Shown: positions 47,508 through 57,755, counted from the first letter of the stretch. The stretch: 64,000 nt of DNA from Carboxylicivirga mesophila (GCF_018271975.1 NZ_JAGUCN010000005.1:62001-126000), one strand, 5' to 3'. Numbers and translations: made by a program. The notes: generated by a model not told the origin, from the letters alone.

Positions 47508-49631
47508 CTATTTAGTCTTGTTATCAAATGGAGCATCTATTCGGAAAGTAGAAACCGGAGTTCCGTTTTCGTTGGTCAAATTAGCCTGAGAATAAGGCTT
47601 CCAGGCATATCGAATCGCTTTAACCGATATATTTTCAGTTTTAATGACAAGCGTATTTTTCTTTACAGTAGCATCAGCCGGATGAAATATACCATCCTCA
47701 CCGGCTACTTCCAGTTCCCTTATATTTTCTCCATCTGTTGTTTGGAGCTTTTGCGTATGATTAAAAACTATTTCTATTCCATCCTTACCTGCATTTACGC
47801 CCTCAATCTCCACATTTCCAAATGGCACATCATTTTCTCCATAAACCTCACGTAAAGCTGTATTAGCAAATCGTTCGGCCACCGGGTACTTATTCTTAGG
47901 ATGTACATCCGTTTCATTGCCCCAATCGCTGGTCACCACCATAGACACATGGGGCAGCTGTTGAGCCAATCGTCGTTGACTATCGCGAAAATGTGGCCAG
48001 CTTGGTCTGTTCAAGGATGATAGTTGTGCAAATAAAACAGGTAAATCTGGTTGATTCCAGCCATCGCGCCAGGATTGCACCATTACAGGAAATAACGCTT
48101 CATGCAATTCCACATTATGAGCATTGGATTCACCCTGATACCACAAAACGCCCTTTATAGCCAGACCTTCAATTTGACTGATTCCTGATTCATATAAATA
48201 AGCCGGTTGATACGGATGACGCTGAAAAGTTGATTTTGCATTCTGAATATTAACTCCTGCCCGCTCGCGGCACCATTGCATGGTATGATCGTTATTTTGC
48301 CAGTCGTATAGCATATTCACCAATTGCGCATGGTGTTCCAATGTTTTCCGGTCAATCCAGGCTTCAGTCGGACTTCCTCCTACAGCCAACTGTATCAAAC
48401 CAATTGGTACATTAAGCTCTTGTTCCAGCTGAGTTCCAAAGTACCATCCGATAGCCGAAAAATCAGCTACAGACTGGCTGCTTGCCAACTCCCATTTTCC
48501 TGATAAATACTCCAACTCATTCACCTTTTGCAAAATAATTGAATCCCAAGCTGTATTATTTGTTTCAGCCAATGGATGATAATTCATCAATCGGATATTG
48601 TAGGGTAATGCTTGATTTAAAGCTTCTGAACCTCTATTGGATTGCTTTACCGTAAATACCATATTAGACTGACCGGAACATAGCCAAACATCACCTAACA
48701 TGACATCCTTGATAGTAATTTGTTCCGTTTCTGTTTTAACAGTTAAAGCATAAGGACCACCCCATTGCATTGACGGTAATTCGACTTCCCATTTTCCGTC
48801 GAATCCAGTTTCAACGTCCATACTCGTGCCGTTAAATTGCACGGAAACACGCTCACCCCGATTGGCCGTTCCCCATATCGCAATAATAGTATCGCGTTGC
48901 AACACCATATGATCGCTGAACACTGAGGCCACATGCAATCCACCAAAATCGCCTGTGATGTGTTGATGGGCCAACTTAGCCATGATTGTTGCCCCCTCTT
49001 TAGTTGGGTGCAAAGCATCCGGAAACAATTCAGGGCGAGCATGCAATGGCGTATGCCAATCGATAAGCTGAGCATTCCAGTTTTTTGCTACTTGCTCAAT
49101 TGTTGCCTGAATCTGCCAAAACCAATCTCGCGTTCCTGATTTGAATCGTGGATGCGTATGAAAAATGGGCGTCATGCGGCCAATCCATATCTCAGGCATC
49201 GAACCATCTGCTTTCCGAAAGCTTTCCAACAGTACACTATAGTCTTCGATGAAATCGTCACGATAGTTTGGCCAATTGCGCGGATCCGTATCGTTTAATC
49301 CCAAGGAAACGATTAGGATATCTGGCTGAAAAGCAACAGCATCCTGAAATTCGGCTTGCTCCATATACGGACGATGTCCTTTACGAAGCAAGGTGGCGCC
49401 ACTCTTACCAAAATTGCCAACTTCGTAATCCTCTCCCAACATAGCCTCAAGTTGAGCGGGGTAACTATTCGTTTCACGCTGCTCAATATGGTAGCCAAAT
49501 GTCACACTATTGCCTACACATGCCACTTTAGTTTTTTGAGCATAGCCGGCTGATTCAAAAATCAATAACAAAATAGCAAGCATGCTTAATTTCAGCGCCC
49601 AATTGATTCTACATCCCTCTCTATCGCTCAT
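47508..49631 (-). CDS. Two-domain sialate O-acetylesterase
   Basis: Removes O-acetyl groups from sialic acids so that sialidase and lyase can act. The ATG at 49631 lies within the end of the GH20 gene and leads into a signal peptide (about 12-32, ending SAGYAQ); the frame upstream to 49694 is read through GH20 and is rejected. The N-terminal SGNH domain has CVGNSVTFGYH (Ser42) and a DALHPTKEG block. The second half is a SASA-type sialate 9-O-acetylesterase domain with SGQSNM (Ser322) and WYQGESNAH. Two-catalytic-domain sialate esterases are known from Bacteroidota. The short overlap with GH20 suggests coupled translation. Confidence 0.92.
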   Translation of the reverse strand: MSDREGCRINWALKLSMLAILLLIFESAGYAQKTKVACVGNSVTFGYHIEQRETNSYPAQLEAMLGEDYEVGNFGKSGATLLRKGHRPYMEQAEFQDAVAFQPDILIVSLGLNDTDPRNWPNYRDDFIEDYSVLLESFRKADGSMPEIWIGRMTPIFHTHPRFKSGTRDWFWQIQATIEQVAKNWNAQLIDWHTPLHARPELFPDALHPTKEGATIMAKLAHQHITGDFGGLHVASVFSDHMVLQRDTIIAIWGTANRGERVSVQFNGTSMDVETGFDGKWEVELPSMQWGGPYALTVKTETEQITIKDVMLGDVWLCSGQSNMVFTVKQSNRGSEALNQALPYNIRLMNYHPLAETNNTAWDSIILQKVNELEYLSGKWELASSQSVADFSAIGWYFGTQLEQELNVPIGLIQLAVGGSPTEAWIDRKTLEHHAQLVNMLYDWQNNDHTMQWCRERAGVNIQNAKSTFQRHPYQPAYLYESGISQIEGLAIKGVLWYQGESNAHNVELHEALFPVMVQSWRDGWNQPDLPVLFAQLSSLNRPSWPHFRDSQRRLAQQLPHVSMVVTSDWGNETDVHPKNKYPVAERFANTALREVYGENDVPFGNVEIEGVNAGKDGIEIVFNHTQKLQTTDGENIRELEVAGEDGIFHPADATVKKNTLVIKTENISVKAIRYAWKPYSQANLTNENGTPVSTFRIDAPFDNKTK

Positions 49632-51654
49632 ATTCAACTGTTTTAAAATCCTTATCAGGTGAATAAACAATATTATCAAGAGCCTGATGACCATCTGTCG
49701 TCACCAATACCGCATTAAACATCCACTTAACCAATCGCACTTCCGGTGATGTAAATTCGCCTATCGGTAATTTCAGTAATAATTTGTTCCAGCCCTTATT
49801 TAACTGCACCTGTATTGGAGGACGTCCCTCCCAATTTTCATTTCGCAAGGATATCTCGTTCGATTTTACGGCATGTGTGTTTTCCCAAACAGGTGGCTGA
49901 ATATGTTTGTCATTCAACCAAATACGACTTTCTTTGTAATCCCATTTCCCTTGAGGTGGTGGCAAGTCTTTTTCGGATCGTCCATAATTTTGGAACCGCA
50001 CGTAAATCCCTGCTTCCTGCTGAATGGGTGAATAAACCCAGGTGTAAGCATAAGCCGTGTGATTCGGCTGAGGATTAGCATAAAAACCAGGAATTAATGT
50101 TCCCCAAACATGACGCAGGTATATTCCGGCACCTGTTGCCTCATGTGTTGAGTAAACATTATCCCGATATACATACGATTTTTGCAATTTCTCTTCCGGT
50201 GGAAATGCCAGTGATAAATTCCCTTTATTTGGGAAAGCATCTGTGATACGCCATTTTACATTGGTTTGCTTCACATAGGCAAAAGGCTCTTCATTAAAAA
50301 CATTCTTTTTGAAGTGGAGCATGCGTTCTTCAAAATCCTTAAACGCATTGAATTCTTCACTATTAACAGCCCCCAGTAAAGTTCCTTGCTCATAGAAGTA
50401 CTTGTCTCGTCCTCCTTGCCAGGTAGATTCGGCTAATGCCAGCATAGCAGGATAAAAACCATTCTGAGCAATCACCTGTTTTGTTTCATCCACAAAACGG
50501 TCATTCCAAATGGCGACAATCGAACCGGCAACATCTGCACTACACTCACTAACGCCCGCCACATTACTATGGTATAAGGCGATGTTATCCGCAAACGTAT
50601 CGAAATGATTAATATAATGCAGCCTCGAATCAATGGCCGGAATACCTTGATGTAATTGACCACGCGAGCTCCACATCTGAATCATATCAATTTCACCGGC
50701 CTGGTAATGCCAACCCGGATTCCAGCTAATTACTTTTTTGCCTTTATCACGGATATAAGCCACCATCTCCGGCACAAAATCAGGATTAGTAAATTTCACC
50801 TCATCCGTACCAATATGCAAATACGGCACATCTGCAAACACCACACACACTTCATCCATCAACTGTTTGAGTAGCTTCATGCCTTCAGGCGATTGCATAT
50901 CGTGACCTAATGCACGAGTAAAAGCCACACTGTGCCCAGGCATATCAATTTCGGGAATCAATAGCACATGATGCTCCTGACAGAATTTCACCAAGTCTTT
51001 GGCCTCTTCAAAGGTGTAGTATTTCCCTGCCTGACGTTCAAAATTGGAACTATTATTCAACTGTGGAAAAACTTTACTTTCCAGTCGCCAGGCAATATCT
51101 TCGGTCAGATGCCAGTGAAAGACATTGATCTTGAATTGTGACAGCAATGCAATTTGCTTCTTCAATTCTTCAACAGGAATATAACTGCGTCCTACATCGT
51201 GCATAAAACCACGAATTTTGAATGCCGGCCAGTCAACAATGTGGCAATTAGGTGCAATCAGTTCACCTCCCTGCTTTACGACTAATTGATTTAAGGTTTG
51301 TAAAGCTCTGTAAACACCTGTTTTTGTAACTGCCTGAATAGAAATATTAGTTGCGTTAATCGTTAAATAATAAGCTTCATCCTGATTAAGTGGTACATCC
51401 TTCAATGCTTCACCCATCTTTATTTCAAGATGCATATCACTCTTCTGCGCTATCGTACAACCTAGTTCATTAAACTGCTGATGTACCATTTTCATTAAAG
51501 AATCTGACACACTCAACGTTGCACTTGTCAAATTAACAAATCCATCTTTCCACTCCACTTTTTGAGGGAATGGCAGTAAAGCTGGTCTCTCGTACTGTGC
51601 GTAAACAAGATGCAATACAAAGCAAATCAAGGTGAATAACAAAGCTCTCTTCAT
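49621..51654 (-). CDS. GH20 beta-hexosaminidase with HIGTDE active site
   Basis: Secreted exo-beta-N-acetylhexosaminidase (677 residues; signal peptide to about residue 19, LVYAQ). The GH20b domain spans about 20-140 and the barrel follows with INVFHWHLTEDIAWRLE. The catalytic pair is Asp284-Glu285, but the usual HIGGDE reads HIGTDE, one Gly to Thr change just before it. The C-terminal 250 residues are beta-rich and unassigned. In the sialic acid operon it would take the beta-linked GlcNAc or GalNAc exposed after sialic acid and galactose removal. It starts 14 bp after the sialidase stop and overlaps the esterase start by 11 bp. Confidence 0.92.
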   Translation of the reverse strand: MKRALLFTLICFVLHLVYAQYERPALLPFPQKVEWKDGFVNLTSATLSVSDSLMKMVHQQFNELGCTIAQKSDMHLEIKMGEALKDVPLNQDEAYYLTINATNISIQAVTKTGVYRALQTLNQLVVKQGGELIAPNCHIVDWPAFKIRGFMHDVGRSYIPVEELKKQIALLSQFKINVFHWHLTEDIAWRLESKVFPQLNNSSNFERQAGKYYTFEEAKDLVKFCQEHHVLLIPEIDMPGHSVAFTRALGHDMQSPEGMKLLKQLMDEVCVVFADVPYLHIGTDEVKFTNPDFVPEMVAYIRDKGKKVISWNPGWHYQAGEIDMIQMWSSRGQLHQGIPAIDSRLHYINHFDTFADNIALYHSNVAGVSECSADVAGSIVAIWNDRFVDETKQVIAQNGFYPAMLALAESTWQGGRDKYFYEQGTLLGAVNSEEFNAFKDFEERMLHFKKNVFNEEPFAYVKQTNVKWRITDAFPNKGNLSLAFPPEEKLQKSYVYRDNVYSTHEATGAGIYLRHVWGTLIPGFYANPQPNHTAYAYTWVYSPIQQEAGIYVRFQNYGRSEKDLPPPQGKWDYKESRIWLNDKHIQPPVWENTHAVKSNEISLRNENWEGRPPIQVQLNKGWNKLLLKLPIGEFTSPEVRLVKWMFNAVLVTTDGHQALDNIVYSPDKDFKTVEYER

Positions 51655-51668
51655 CCCAATGGTATTGC

Positions 51669-52784
51669 CTATTTAGTAACTGAGTCTTCGCCATCGGTCA
51701 GCCATTCGAGTGAGAAGCTGACAAAAGGATTTTCTTTATGCCCATCTTTTTCGAAGAATACGGCGATATCGCCATTTTCGAGTACCGTTAATGATGAATA
51801 GGCTGAACCTCCTTCATAGATTGTTTTCCCTTCTGTCCATGTTTTCCCTTCATCGTAGCTAACTCTTACGGTCAAATTCACACGCCCTTCTTTACTTTTC
51901 GCATTGCTAAATAGCAGACGGTTTTTATCATCGCCATTTTTCACCGATGAATAACGAATAATGGATGCATTACAGGCCGGATCAATAAGTGTGGTATCCG
52001 GATAGCTCTCCCATGATAGTCCCTCATCATCTGATATGTGCACATAACGATGTCCCAACTTCTGAACACGGCTGTTAATCATCCAGCGCCCATCAGCCAA
52101 CTCAACAATCTTTGACTCATCAAAAGGCAGGATGGCATTATCGATGACAAACCATGATTTTCCATGATCCTTTGAACCAAAGACGTGTCCACCTTTTTGC
52201 AGGTTAACAATGGTGTGCAGCAATGTTCCATCAGTCGTTTGAATACCTCTTCCTGAGGTGATGAACTTAAAGTCCTTTTCCCATCCATCCAATGCAATCT
52301 GTGAGGTGATGTCTTCGGGTTCACTCCACGTTTTTCCATTATCCTTACTTTTCACTACATGAAAATAGTACACGTCCTTCTCCTTATCCAGGTCCATATA
52401 GTTGTAAAACATGAATATTTCACCTGTCACTTCATCAACAATCATGGATGGATCTGAAGCTGACTGTCCCAATGGAAAGTCTACCACCGTTTCAATATCA
52501 GACCAGGTCTTTCCGTTGTCAATGCTACGACGAAGTACAATGTTGATATCGCGGCTCCATTTCAGGTCGCCACAAGAAGGCACACGCTCGTCAATGGCTG
52601 CAATTAAATCACCATTTGGGGCAGTTACTAGTGCTGGTATGCGATAACAGGCCACTCTTTCGTTTGCTGTAGCATTAAAAAGGTCAACATTATTGATAAT
52701 GGTATTCCTGGTTTCTTTATCGCTTGACTGTGCACATGCATTGATTGCCAGCAGTACCAGAGCAAATGTTAATATTTTATTCAT
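51669..52784 (-). CDS. nanH: Exo-alpha-sialidase, GH33, lipoprotein
   Basis: Releases terminal sialic acid from glycoconjugates. The signal peptide ends in INAC (Cys17). The arginine-bearing YRIP motif is at 47-50 (Arg48 binds the carboxylate), Asp73 follows in the GDLKW stretch, and Asp boxes of the S-x-D-x-G-x-T-W type recur: SIDNGKTWS, SKDNGKTWS, SKDHGKSWF, SDDEGLSWE and SYDEGKTWT. EGGSAYSSL near the C-terminus carries the likely nucleophile Tyr. About 371 residues means a single catalytic propeller with no extra lectin domain. It is the first enzyme gene after susD in PUL 2, behind an attenuator-like hairpin. Confidence 0.96.
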   Translation of the reverse strand: MNKILTFALVLLAINACAQSSDKETRNTIINNVDLFNATANERVACYRIPALVTAPNGDLIAAIDERVPSCGDLKWSRDINIVLRRSIDNGKTWSDIETVVDFPLGQSASDPSMIVDEVTGEIFMFYNYMDLDKEKDVYYFHVVKSKDNGKTWSEPEDITSQIALDGWEKDFKFITSGRGIQTTDGTLLHTIVNLQKGGHVFGSKDHGKSWFVIDNAILPFDESKIVELADGRWMINSRVQKLGHRYVHISDDEGLSWESYPDTTLIDPACNASIIRYSSVKNGDDKNRLLFSNAKSKEGRVNLTVRVSYDEGKTWTEGKTIYEGGSAYSSLTVLENGDIAVFFEKDGHKENPFVSFSLEWLTDGEDSVTK

Positions 52785-52893
52785 TGAAATTGATTTTAGA
52801 GAGATGTATAGTCTTCTATATTCTTTCGTTAGATGTTTTTATAACTTTCAAGATACTAATCCTAGCTTTAAAAACCTCCTGAATGATTAAAAC

Positions 52894-52925
52894 TGCCCCA
52901 TAAGCCATATGAAGCTTACAGGGCA
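52894..52925 (-). terminator. Attenuator-like hairpin after susD of PUL 2
   Basis: The minus strand reads TGCCC-TG-TAAGC-loop-GCTTA-TG-GGGCA followed by GTTTTAATC. It begins about 15 bp after the SusD stop codon and 110 bp before the sialidase start, in the same position as the hairpin after susD of PUL 1. Confidence 0.65.
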
Positions 52926-52940
52926 ATTTAACAACAACTT

Positions 52941-54428
52941 TTAATTATAACCTTCTGTCTGTTTCAATTGATCATCGTTGGCCAACATACTTTCAGAAAT
53001 TGAATAGTAGATTTTATAGGCTTCAGATTCATCCAATGAGGCCACCTCATCAAACACATACGATTCACCAGCGCGAACCAAATCCCACCAGCGTTTACCT
53101 TCTCCAATGAACTCTTTGTAGCGCTCATCTAAGATAGCTTTGGCATTTTCGGCTTTTGTACCATTTGCAAATTCATGTCCACTGAAGTTGTCTCCATAAG
53201 CCCTCTGGCGAACCAAATTTATCTCAGCTGCAGGATCTTCACCCAGGTTATTCTTGGCTTCGGCCAGCAATAACAAGGCATCGGCATAGCGATAAAGTGG
53301 CACATTGTTATAATTAAAACGTGAACCATCATCACCTATGATGCCCAGGAACTTATTAAGAATAGCACCTTGATAATTGGCGTTATCTGGTGTAAATGGA
53401 ACATGATTGGTGCCATCGTTATACAATTTAATAAAAGTAGTTCGGCGCATATCATCCAAATCTTCCAGGATGAGATTGGTTTTATCTGATGGCCCGAAAC
53501 GACTGGCTCCATTCACTACAAAATCAGACAAAGAAGCACCTGTTTCATCAAATAAACCGGCCACATCAACCATACGACCGGTAAAACTACCGTAGAAATT
53601 ACCTGCTTGATCCTGCTGATAATCAAATGCAAATATAAACTCGTTATTAAACTCATTACCCTGTCCCCACAGTTGTTCAAATGGAACCAGTTCGTGGCCT
53701 GTAATTTGCGACAAAGCCGTTTTAGCAGCTGTAAAATCAGCATCGCCACCACCAAGTACCTTACCCGACCACAGGTATACATCACCTTTTAGTACTAAAG
53801 TTGCTGCCTTGGACCAATACACATTCTTGCCATTCCATTGACTGTTGTCACTTCCAAAATGTTCCAATGAACTTTCGATATCCGACTTGATCTGGCTCAT
53901 CACTTCTGCTTTGGGTGAACGTGGCTTCTTAAGTTTTTCCAAATCCACCTCTAACAATGGCTCTGTGGTAATTGGCACATCGCCCCAGGCTTTTAGCATG
54001 GTATAATACACCTGAGCTCGTAAACCATACACCTGACCCAATAAATGATTCAGTTCAGCTTCATCCTTAAACGGAGCTTTAGGCGCATTAACAATGAAAT
54101 CATTAATGTAGTGCATCAGCCCATAAAAATTAGCCCAGTTATTAAAGTGTACAATAGTTGTGCTAATGTTATTATCAATCAAGTCCTGTCCCGATGGCGA
54201 TTCAATTGTTTTACCACCCCACACATCAGAGCGTAATTCACCCATTTGCCAAAGCGTGTAGGCATAATCCCTGTATTTAGAGAAAATCCCGACATGAGCA
54301 GCACGAGCCGCTTCTTCCGTATCCCAAAAACCATTATAGGTTAATTCACTTTCAGGTTGCATATCCAACTCACATGAGCCCAACAAGGTCACAACCAGCA
54401 ATAGTGCTATATATTTTAATTGTTTCAT
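52941..54428 (-). CDS. SusD/RagB-family glycan-binding lipoprotein of sialic acid locus
   Basis: Surface glycan-binding lid of the second SusC transporter. The lipobox is LLGSC (Cys19), followed by ELDMQPESELTYNGFW. The helical TPR-like core and the C-terminal block LDERYKEFIGEGKRWWDLVR are the usual RagB/SusD signature. Length (495) is normal. The gene follows its SusC partner by 18 bp and is followed by a hairpin. The substrate is probably a sialylated glycan or a fragment of one; this is inferred from the operon. Confidence 0.95.
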   Translation of the reverse strand: MKQLKYIALLLVVTLLGSCELDMQPESELTYNGFWDTEEAARAAHVGIFSKYRDYAYTLWQMGELRSDVWGGKTIESPSGQDLIDNNISTTIVHFNNWANFYGLMHYINDFIVNAPKAPFKDEAELNHLLGQVYGLRAQVYYTMLKAWGDVPITTEPLLEVDLEKLKKPRSPKAEVMSQIKSDIESSLEHFGSDNSQWNGKNVYWSKAATLVLKGDVYLWSGKVLGGGDADFTAAKTALSQITGHELVPFEQLWGQGNEFNNEFIFAFDYQQDQAGNFYGSFTGRMVDVAGLFDETGASLSDFVVNGASRFGPSDKTNLILEDLDDMRRTTFIKLYNDGTNHVPFTPDNANYQGAILNKFLGIIGDDGSRFNYNNVPLYRYADALLLLAEAKNNLGEDPAAEINLVRQRAYGDNFSGHEFANGTKAENAKAILDERYKEFIGEGKRWWDLVRAGESYVFDEVASLDESEAYKIYYSISESMLANDDQLKQTEGYN

Positions 54429-54446
54429 TTTAAACTGTATTAAAAG

Positions 54447-57400
54447 TTAGAAAGTAACGTTTAAACCTAAAGTATATGTGCGAGGTAACGGGAAACGTCC
54501 CGAATCAATTCCTCCACTGGTCACTTCAGGTGAACTGCCAGAAAAACCATTGAAATAGGCCAGGTTAGCTCCGGTCACGTACAGACGAATATTCTGGAAT
54601 ACATTATTGGCTATAGCACCGCTAAGATTATAGCTCAATGTTACTTCGCGCAATGCCAAATAATCTCCTTTTTCCCACATTCGAGAACTACTGTTGTCAA
54701 TAGAACCCTGATCGCCACCTGCAGCCATGTGATTACGCTGACGATCCACCAAAGTGAAAATCGGAATATTTGAAGTAGGATTTTCTGGTGTCCACGAGTC
54801 TCGTATTTCAATCGGTCCGTTTTGGTTACCCTGAGTTTGAGCTATCCCTTTAACCCGGCGTCCGTTAATGATGTAATGACCAACAGCAAAATCAGTTTTA
54901 ACAAACAGGTTAAAGTTCTTATAACTCAGGTTCGAAGTCATACCCCCAACAAAATCAGGCGTGGTACGGCCTATTACTTTACGATCCAAATGATTGATAA
55001 CACCATCGTTATTCAAATCTTTCCAACGTGCATCACCCAAAAAGCGGGTGTCTTTACGGTGGGCAAATTCAACGGTTCTGCCAGCATGTTCGTCAATATC
55101 TTCCTGTGTTTGATAAACACCATCAAATACATACGCTGTAATCAAGTCGTAACCCACACGCTGACCTTCTTGTAGTCCGCCAACGTATTTCGTTTCGCCG
55201 GTTGCTGCATCGTAAATCTCTGTTCCACCCTGGCGGTTATTATCAACGCCATTAGCTGGTAATTTGTGCGCATAGTTTCTGACAGAATAGTAGGTTACTC
55301 CCAAATTCCAATTAAGATCATTCTTTTTAATCACATCGGCATTCAACTGAAGTTCCAGACCTTTATTGCGTAGTGTTCCGTTATTAGTAGTAATAGATGA
55401 GAAACCAGTCCATAAAGGCAATGTTAGTCCTGCCAATTTATCTTTGACATCTCTCACGAAATAGTCCGCCATCAACGTGATGCGGTTATTAGCGAAACCA
55501 GCATCCAATCCAATATTGAAAGTTGTTGAACGCTCCCATTTCAGATCTAACAAAGGTAAACGGTTATTGACATAGCCAGCCTGTGTATCGTAAACATTTG
55601 TTGTAGCATAGGTTCCGAATACACCAAAATTAGATAGTACCTCAATATTGCCATTCACACCATAGCTTAAGCGCGGCTTCAGGCTGCTTACAATCGATTT
55701 CATCTTAGAGTCTTTGTAAAACTCTTCGTTGTGCACATTCCATCCTACCGATACGCCAGGGAAGAAATCATACTTGTTATTTCCCAGTCGGCTGGCACCG
55801 TCACGACGGAAAGTTAAACCCAGCAGGTACTTATAGTCATAGTCGTAGTTAACCTGTCCAAAAACAGACGCAATCTCATAACCTGTATGATACGAATAAG
55901 GTATACCAGAAGCTTCAGAACCCACATTCATAGAATAAATCAGGTCTGTGGGCGACAAGCGAGTGGCGGCATCAAACTCAAATTCCTTCTCTTTAAAATA
56001 TTCGAAGCCAACTAACGCATTAATGTTATGTACATCGTTAATACGCTTTTTATAGTTGAGCATTGTTGTTACTTGGTTACGCATCATTCTATCATGAGAC
56101 ACTGACGATTTACGATCGGTATTTAATCGGCCAGAACTTAAGTAGGCTTTGTTAAATGCCTCATTGGAGTTATTGATCGTAAAATGACTACCACGAACTG
56201 TCAATGTAAAATCATTCAGAAACTTGTAATCCATTTGAACAGATGCTGTTAAACGCTGCTCAAGGTTGGTGCGTACAAACTTATCCTTGTAATACAGTGG
56301 ATTACCAAAGCCCAAATAAGTACCTGGCTGGTATTCATCAGACAAGCTACCATCCGGATTGTTATTATAAATGCGGGAAGTTGGTGCTAAACCGGCTGTA
56401 CGCTGGAATAAATTGTATTCACTATCGTATGGCAAGTTCTGGTTAGAGTGCGCATAGATAATATTGGATGACACTTTAAAATTATCAGAAATATTATACG
56501 ATGCATTAAATGTTCCTGAGTAACGCTTAAATGCAGAGCCAAATACCAATCCTTTATCATCAAGCATACCCAAACCCAGGTAATACGTTCCTTTGTCATT
56601 ACCTCCGTCGAACGACAAGCTGTAATCCTGTCCATAGCTTTCCTGGTAAAACAGCTCATTCATTTTGTTCTCCTGGAAAAGCAGAGTTGTTCCTGGTGCA
56701 ATAGGATCATCCATGGTTTGCCAACCATCATAATTCAACAAGTATTTGTTATCATCGGTCAAATACATGGTTGTATAAATGGAATTGGTAGCATTGTTGC
56801 CAGTAGCTGCAGCATGTGCCCCAGTCAGAAACTGATCAAGCCAGGCATATCCCATCACATCCTGTGCTGCACGCACTCCTAGGCGGTTAAACTTCACATA
56901 GTCCGCAGCACCCAGGTATTCCATTGGATCTTCACGACGTTTATTGGTTGTAAATTTAGATCTGAAGGTCACATTTGACTTACCTTTCTTTCCTTTTTTA
57001 GTGGTCACCAATATAACACCATTGGCAGCACGCGCACCATACACCGCAGTGGAAGCTGCATCCTTCAGTACCTCCATCGATTCAATATCATCGGCATTTA
57101 AGGCATAGAATGATCCTGGTACACCATCAATTAAAATGAGTGGCGTTCCTTTTCCGTCGAAGCTGGTTCCCCCACGTAATACCAGGCTTGGGGTTGAGCC
57201 AGGCTGTCCTGTTGTTTGAGTCACCTGCAAACCGGCAATGGTACCCTGCAATGCAGTAGCTGCATTTGAACGCGGCGCACTTTCCAACACCTTAGTATCC
57301 AATTTAGCGATTGAAGTGGTCATCTCAGCTCTTGACTGAGTGGTATAACCAGTTACCACCACTTCATCCAATCGTTTCAACTCTTCCACTAAAGTGACAT

Positions 57401-57683
57401 TAATGGTTTGCTGTGTACCCACTGCAATCACCTGCGTTTGAAAGCCAATAAATGAGAAAACAAGTGACTCATTTGCATCAGCCGAAATCTGGTATGTACC
57501 ATCAATACCAGTAATTGTTCCATTTGTGGTGTTTTCTACATACACCGAAACACCAGGTAAAAGTTCGCCTCCTGCATCTTTTACCACACCTGTAATTAGG
57601 TTTTGAGCCAACACACTACCTCCTAATATCCAAGATAATAGCATGACCAAGCCCAGCTTTTTTGTTAATAGTTTCCTTTTCAT
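54447..57683 (-). CDS. SusC/RagA TonB-dependent transporter of sialic acid locus
   Basis: Outer-membrane TonB-dependent importer (1078 residues). After a signal peptide (to about 26, SVLAQ) comes a carboxypeptidase-D-like domain (about 28-105), then the plug (about 110-225, from LDEVVVTGYTTQSRAEMT) and the barrel. Unlike the PUL 1 SusC it has no STN domain, in agreement with control by a GntR-type repressor instead of an anti-sigma factor. It is the first gene of PUL 2, 103 bp from the divergent regulator gene, behind a consensus promoter and an operator-like palindrome. Confidence 0.96.
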   Translation of the reverse strand: MKRKLLTKKLGLVMLLSWILGGSVLAQNLITGVVKDAGGELLPGVSVYVENTTNGTITGIDGTYQISADANESLVFSFIGFQTQVIAVGTQQTINVTLVEELKRLDEVVVTGYTTQSRAEMTTSIAKLDTKVLESAPRSNAATALQGTIAGLQVTQTTGQPGSTPSLVLRGGTSFDGKGTPLILIDGVPGSFYALNADDIESMEVLKDAASTAVYGARAANGVILVTTKKGKKGKSNVTFRSKFTTNKRREDPMEYLGAADYVKFNRLGVRAAQDVMGYAWLDQFLTGAHAAATGNNATNSIYTTMYLTDDNKYLLNYDGWQTMDDPIAPGTTLLFQENKMNELFYQESYGQDYSLSFDGGNDKGTYYLGLGMLDDKGLVFGSAFKRYSGTFNASYNISDNFKVSSNIIYAHSNQNLPYDSEYNLFQRTAGLAPTSRIYNNNPDGSLSDEYQPGTYLGFGNPLYYKDKFVRTNLEQRLTASVQMDYKFLNDFTLTVRGSHFTINNSNEAFNKAYLSSGRLNTDRKSSVSHDRMMRNQVTTMLNYKKRINDVHNINALVGFEYFKEKEFEFDAATRLSPTDLIYSMNVGSEASGIPYSYHTGYEIASVFGQVNYDYDYKYLLGLTFRRDGASRLGNNKYDFFPGVSVGWNVHNEEFYKDSKMKSIVSSLKPRLSYGVNGNIEVLSNFGVFGTYATTNVYDTQAGYVNNRLPLLDLKWERSTTFNIGLDAGFANNRITLMADYFVRDVKDKLAGLTLPLWTGFSSITTNNGTLRNKGLELQLNADVIKKNDLNWNLGVTYYSVRNYAHKLPANGVDNNRQGGTEIYDAATGETKYVGGLQEGQRVGYDLITAYVFDGVYQTQEDIDEHAGRTVEFAHRKDTRFLGDARWKDLNNDGVINHLDRKVIGRTTPDFVGGMTSNLSYKNFNLFVKTDFAVGHYIINGRRVKGIAQTQGNQNGPIEIRDSWTPENPTSNIPIFTLVDRQRNHMAAGGDQGSIDNSSSRMWEKGDYLALREVTLSYNLSGAIANNVFQNIRLYVTGANLAYFNGFSGSSPEVTSGGIDSGRFPLPRTYTLGLNVTF

Positions 57684-57701
57684 AAATTCAAATTTTATTG
57701 G

Positions 57702-57718
57702 ATTATGTCATACATAAT
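57702..57718. promoter_or_regulatory. Operator-like palindrome for the GntR-type regulator
   Basis: ATTATGT-CAT-ACATAAT is a perfect 7+3+7 palindrome with the GT-N3-AC core typical of FadR/FCD-type GntR operators. It lies in the divergent region, just downstream of the susC -7 element and over the predicted transcription start, where a bound repressor would block transcription. Confidence 0.75.
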
Positions 57719-57724
57719 GCGTTT

Positions 57725-57755
57725 CAAAAATATGTGATTTAATTTTTTTTTCAAA
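57725..57755 (-). promoter_or_regulatory. Consensus promoter of the sialic acid PUL
   Basis: The minus strand has TTTG (57752-57755), a 19-base spacer and TATTTTTG (57725-57732), an exact match to the Bacteroidota -33/-7 consensus. The -7 element ends 41 bases before the susC ATG. Confidence 0.75.

Noticed and set aside
49632-49694. Longer N-terminus of the sialate O-acetylesterase
   Set aside because: Would be read through the end of the GH20 gene; the ATG at 49631 leads directly into the signal peptide.
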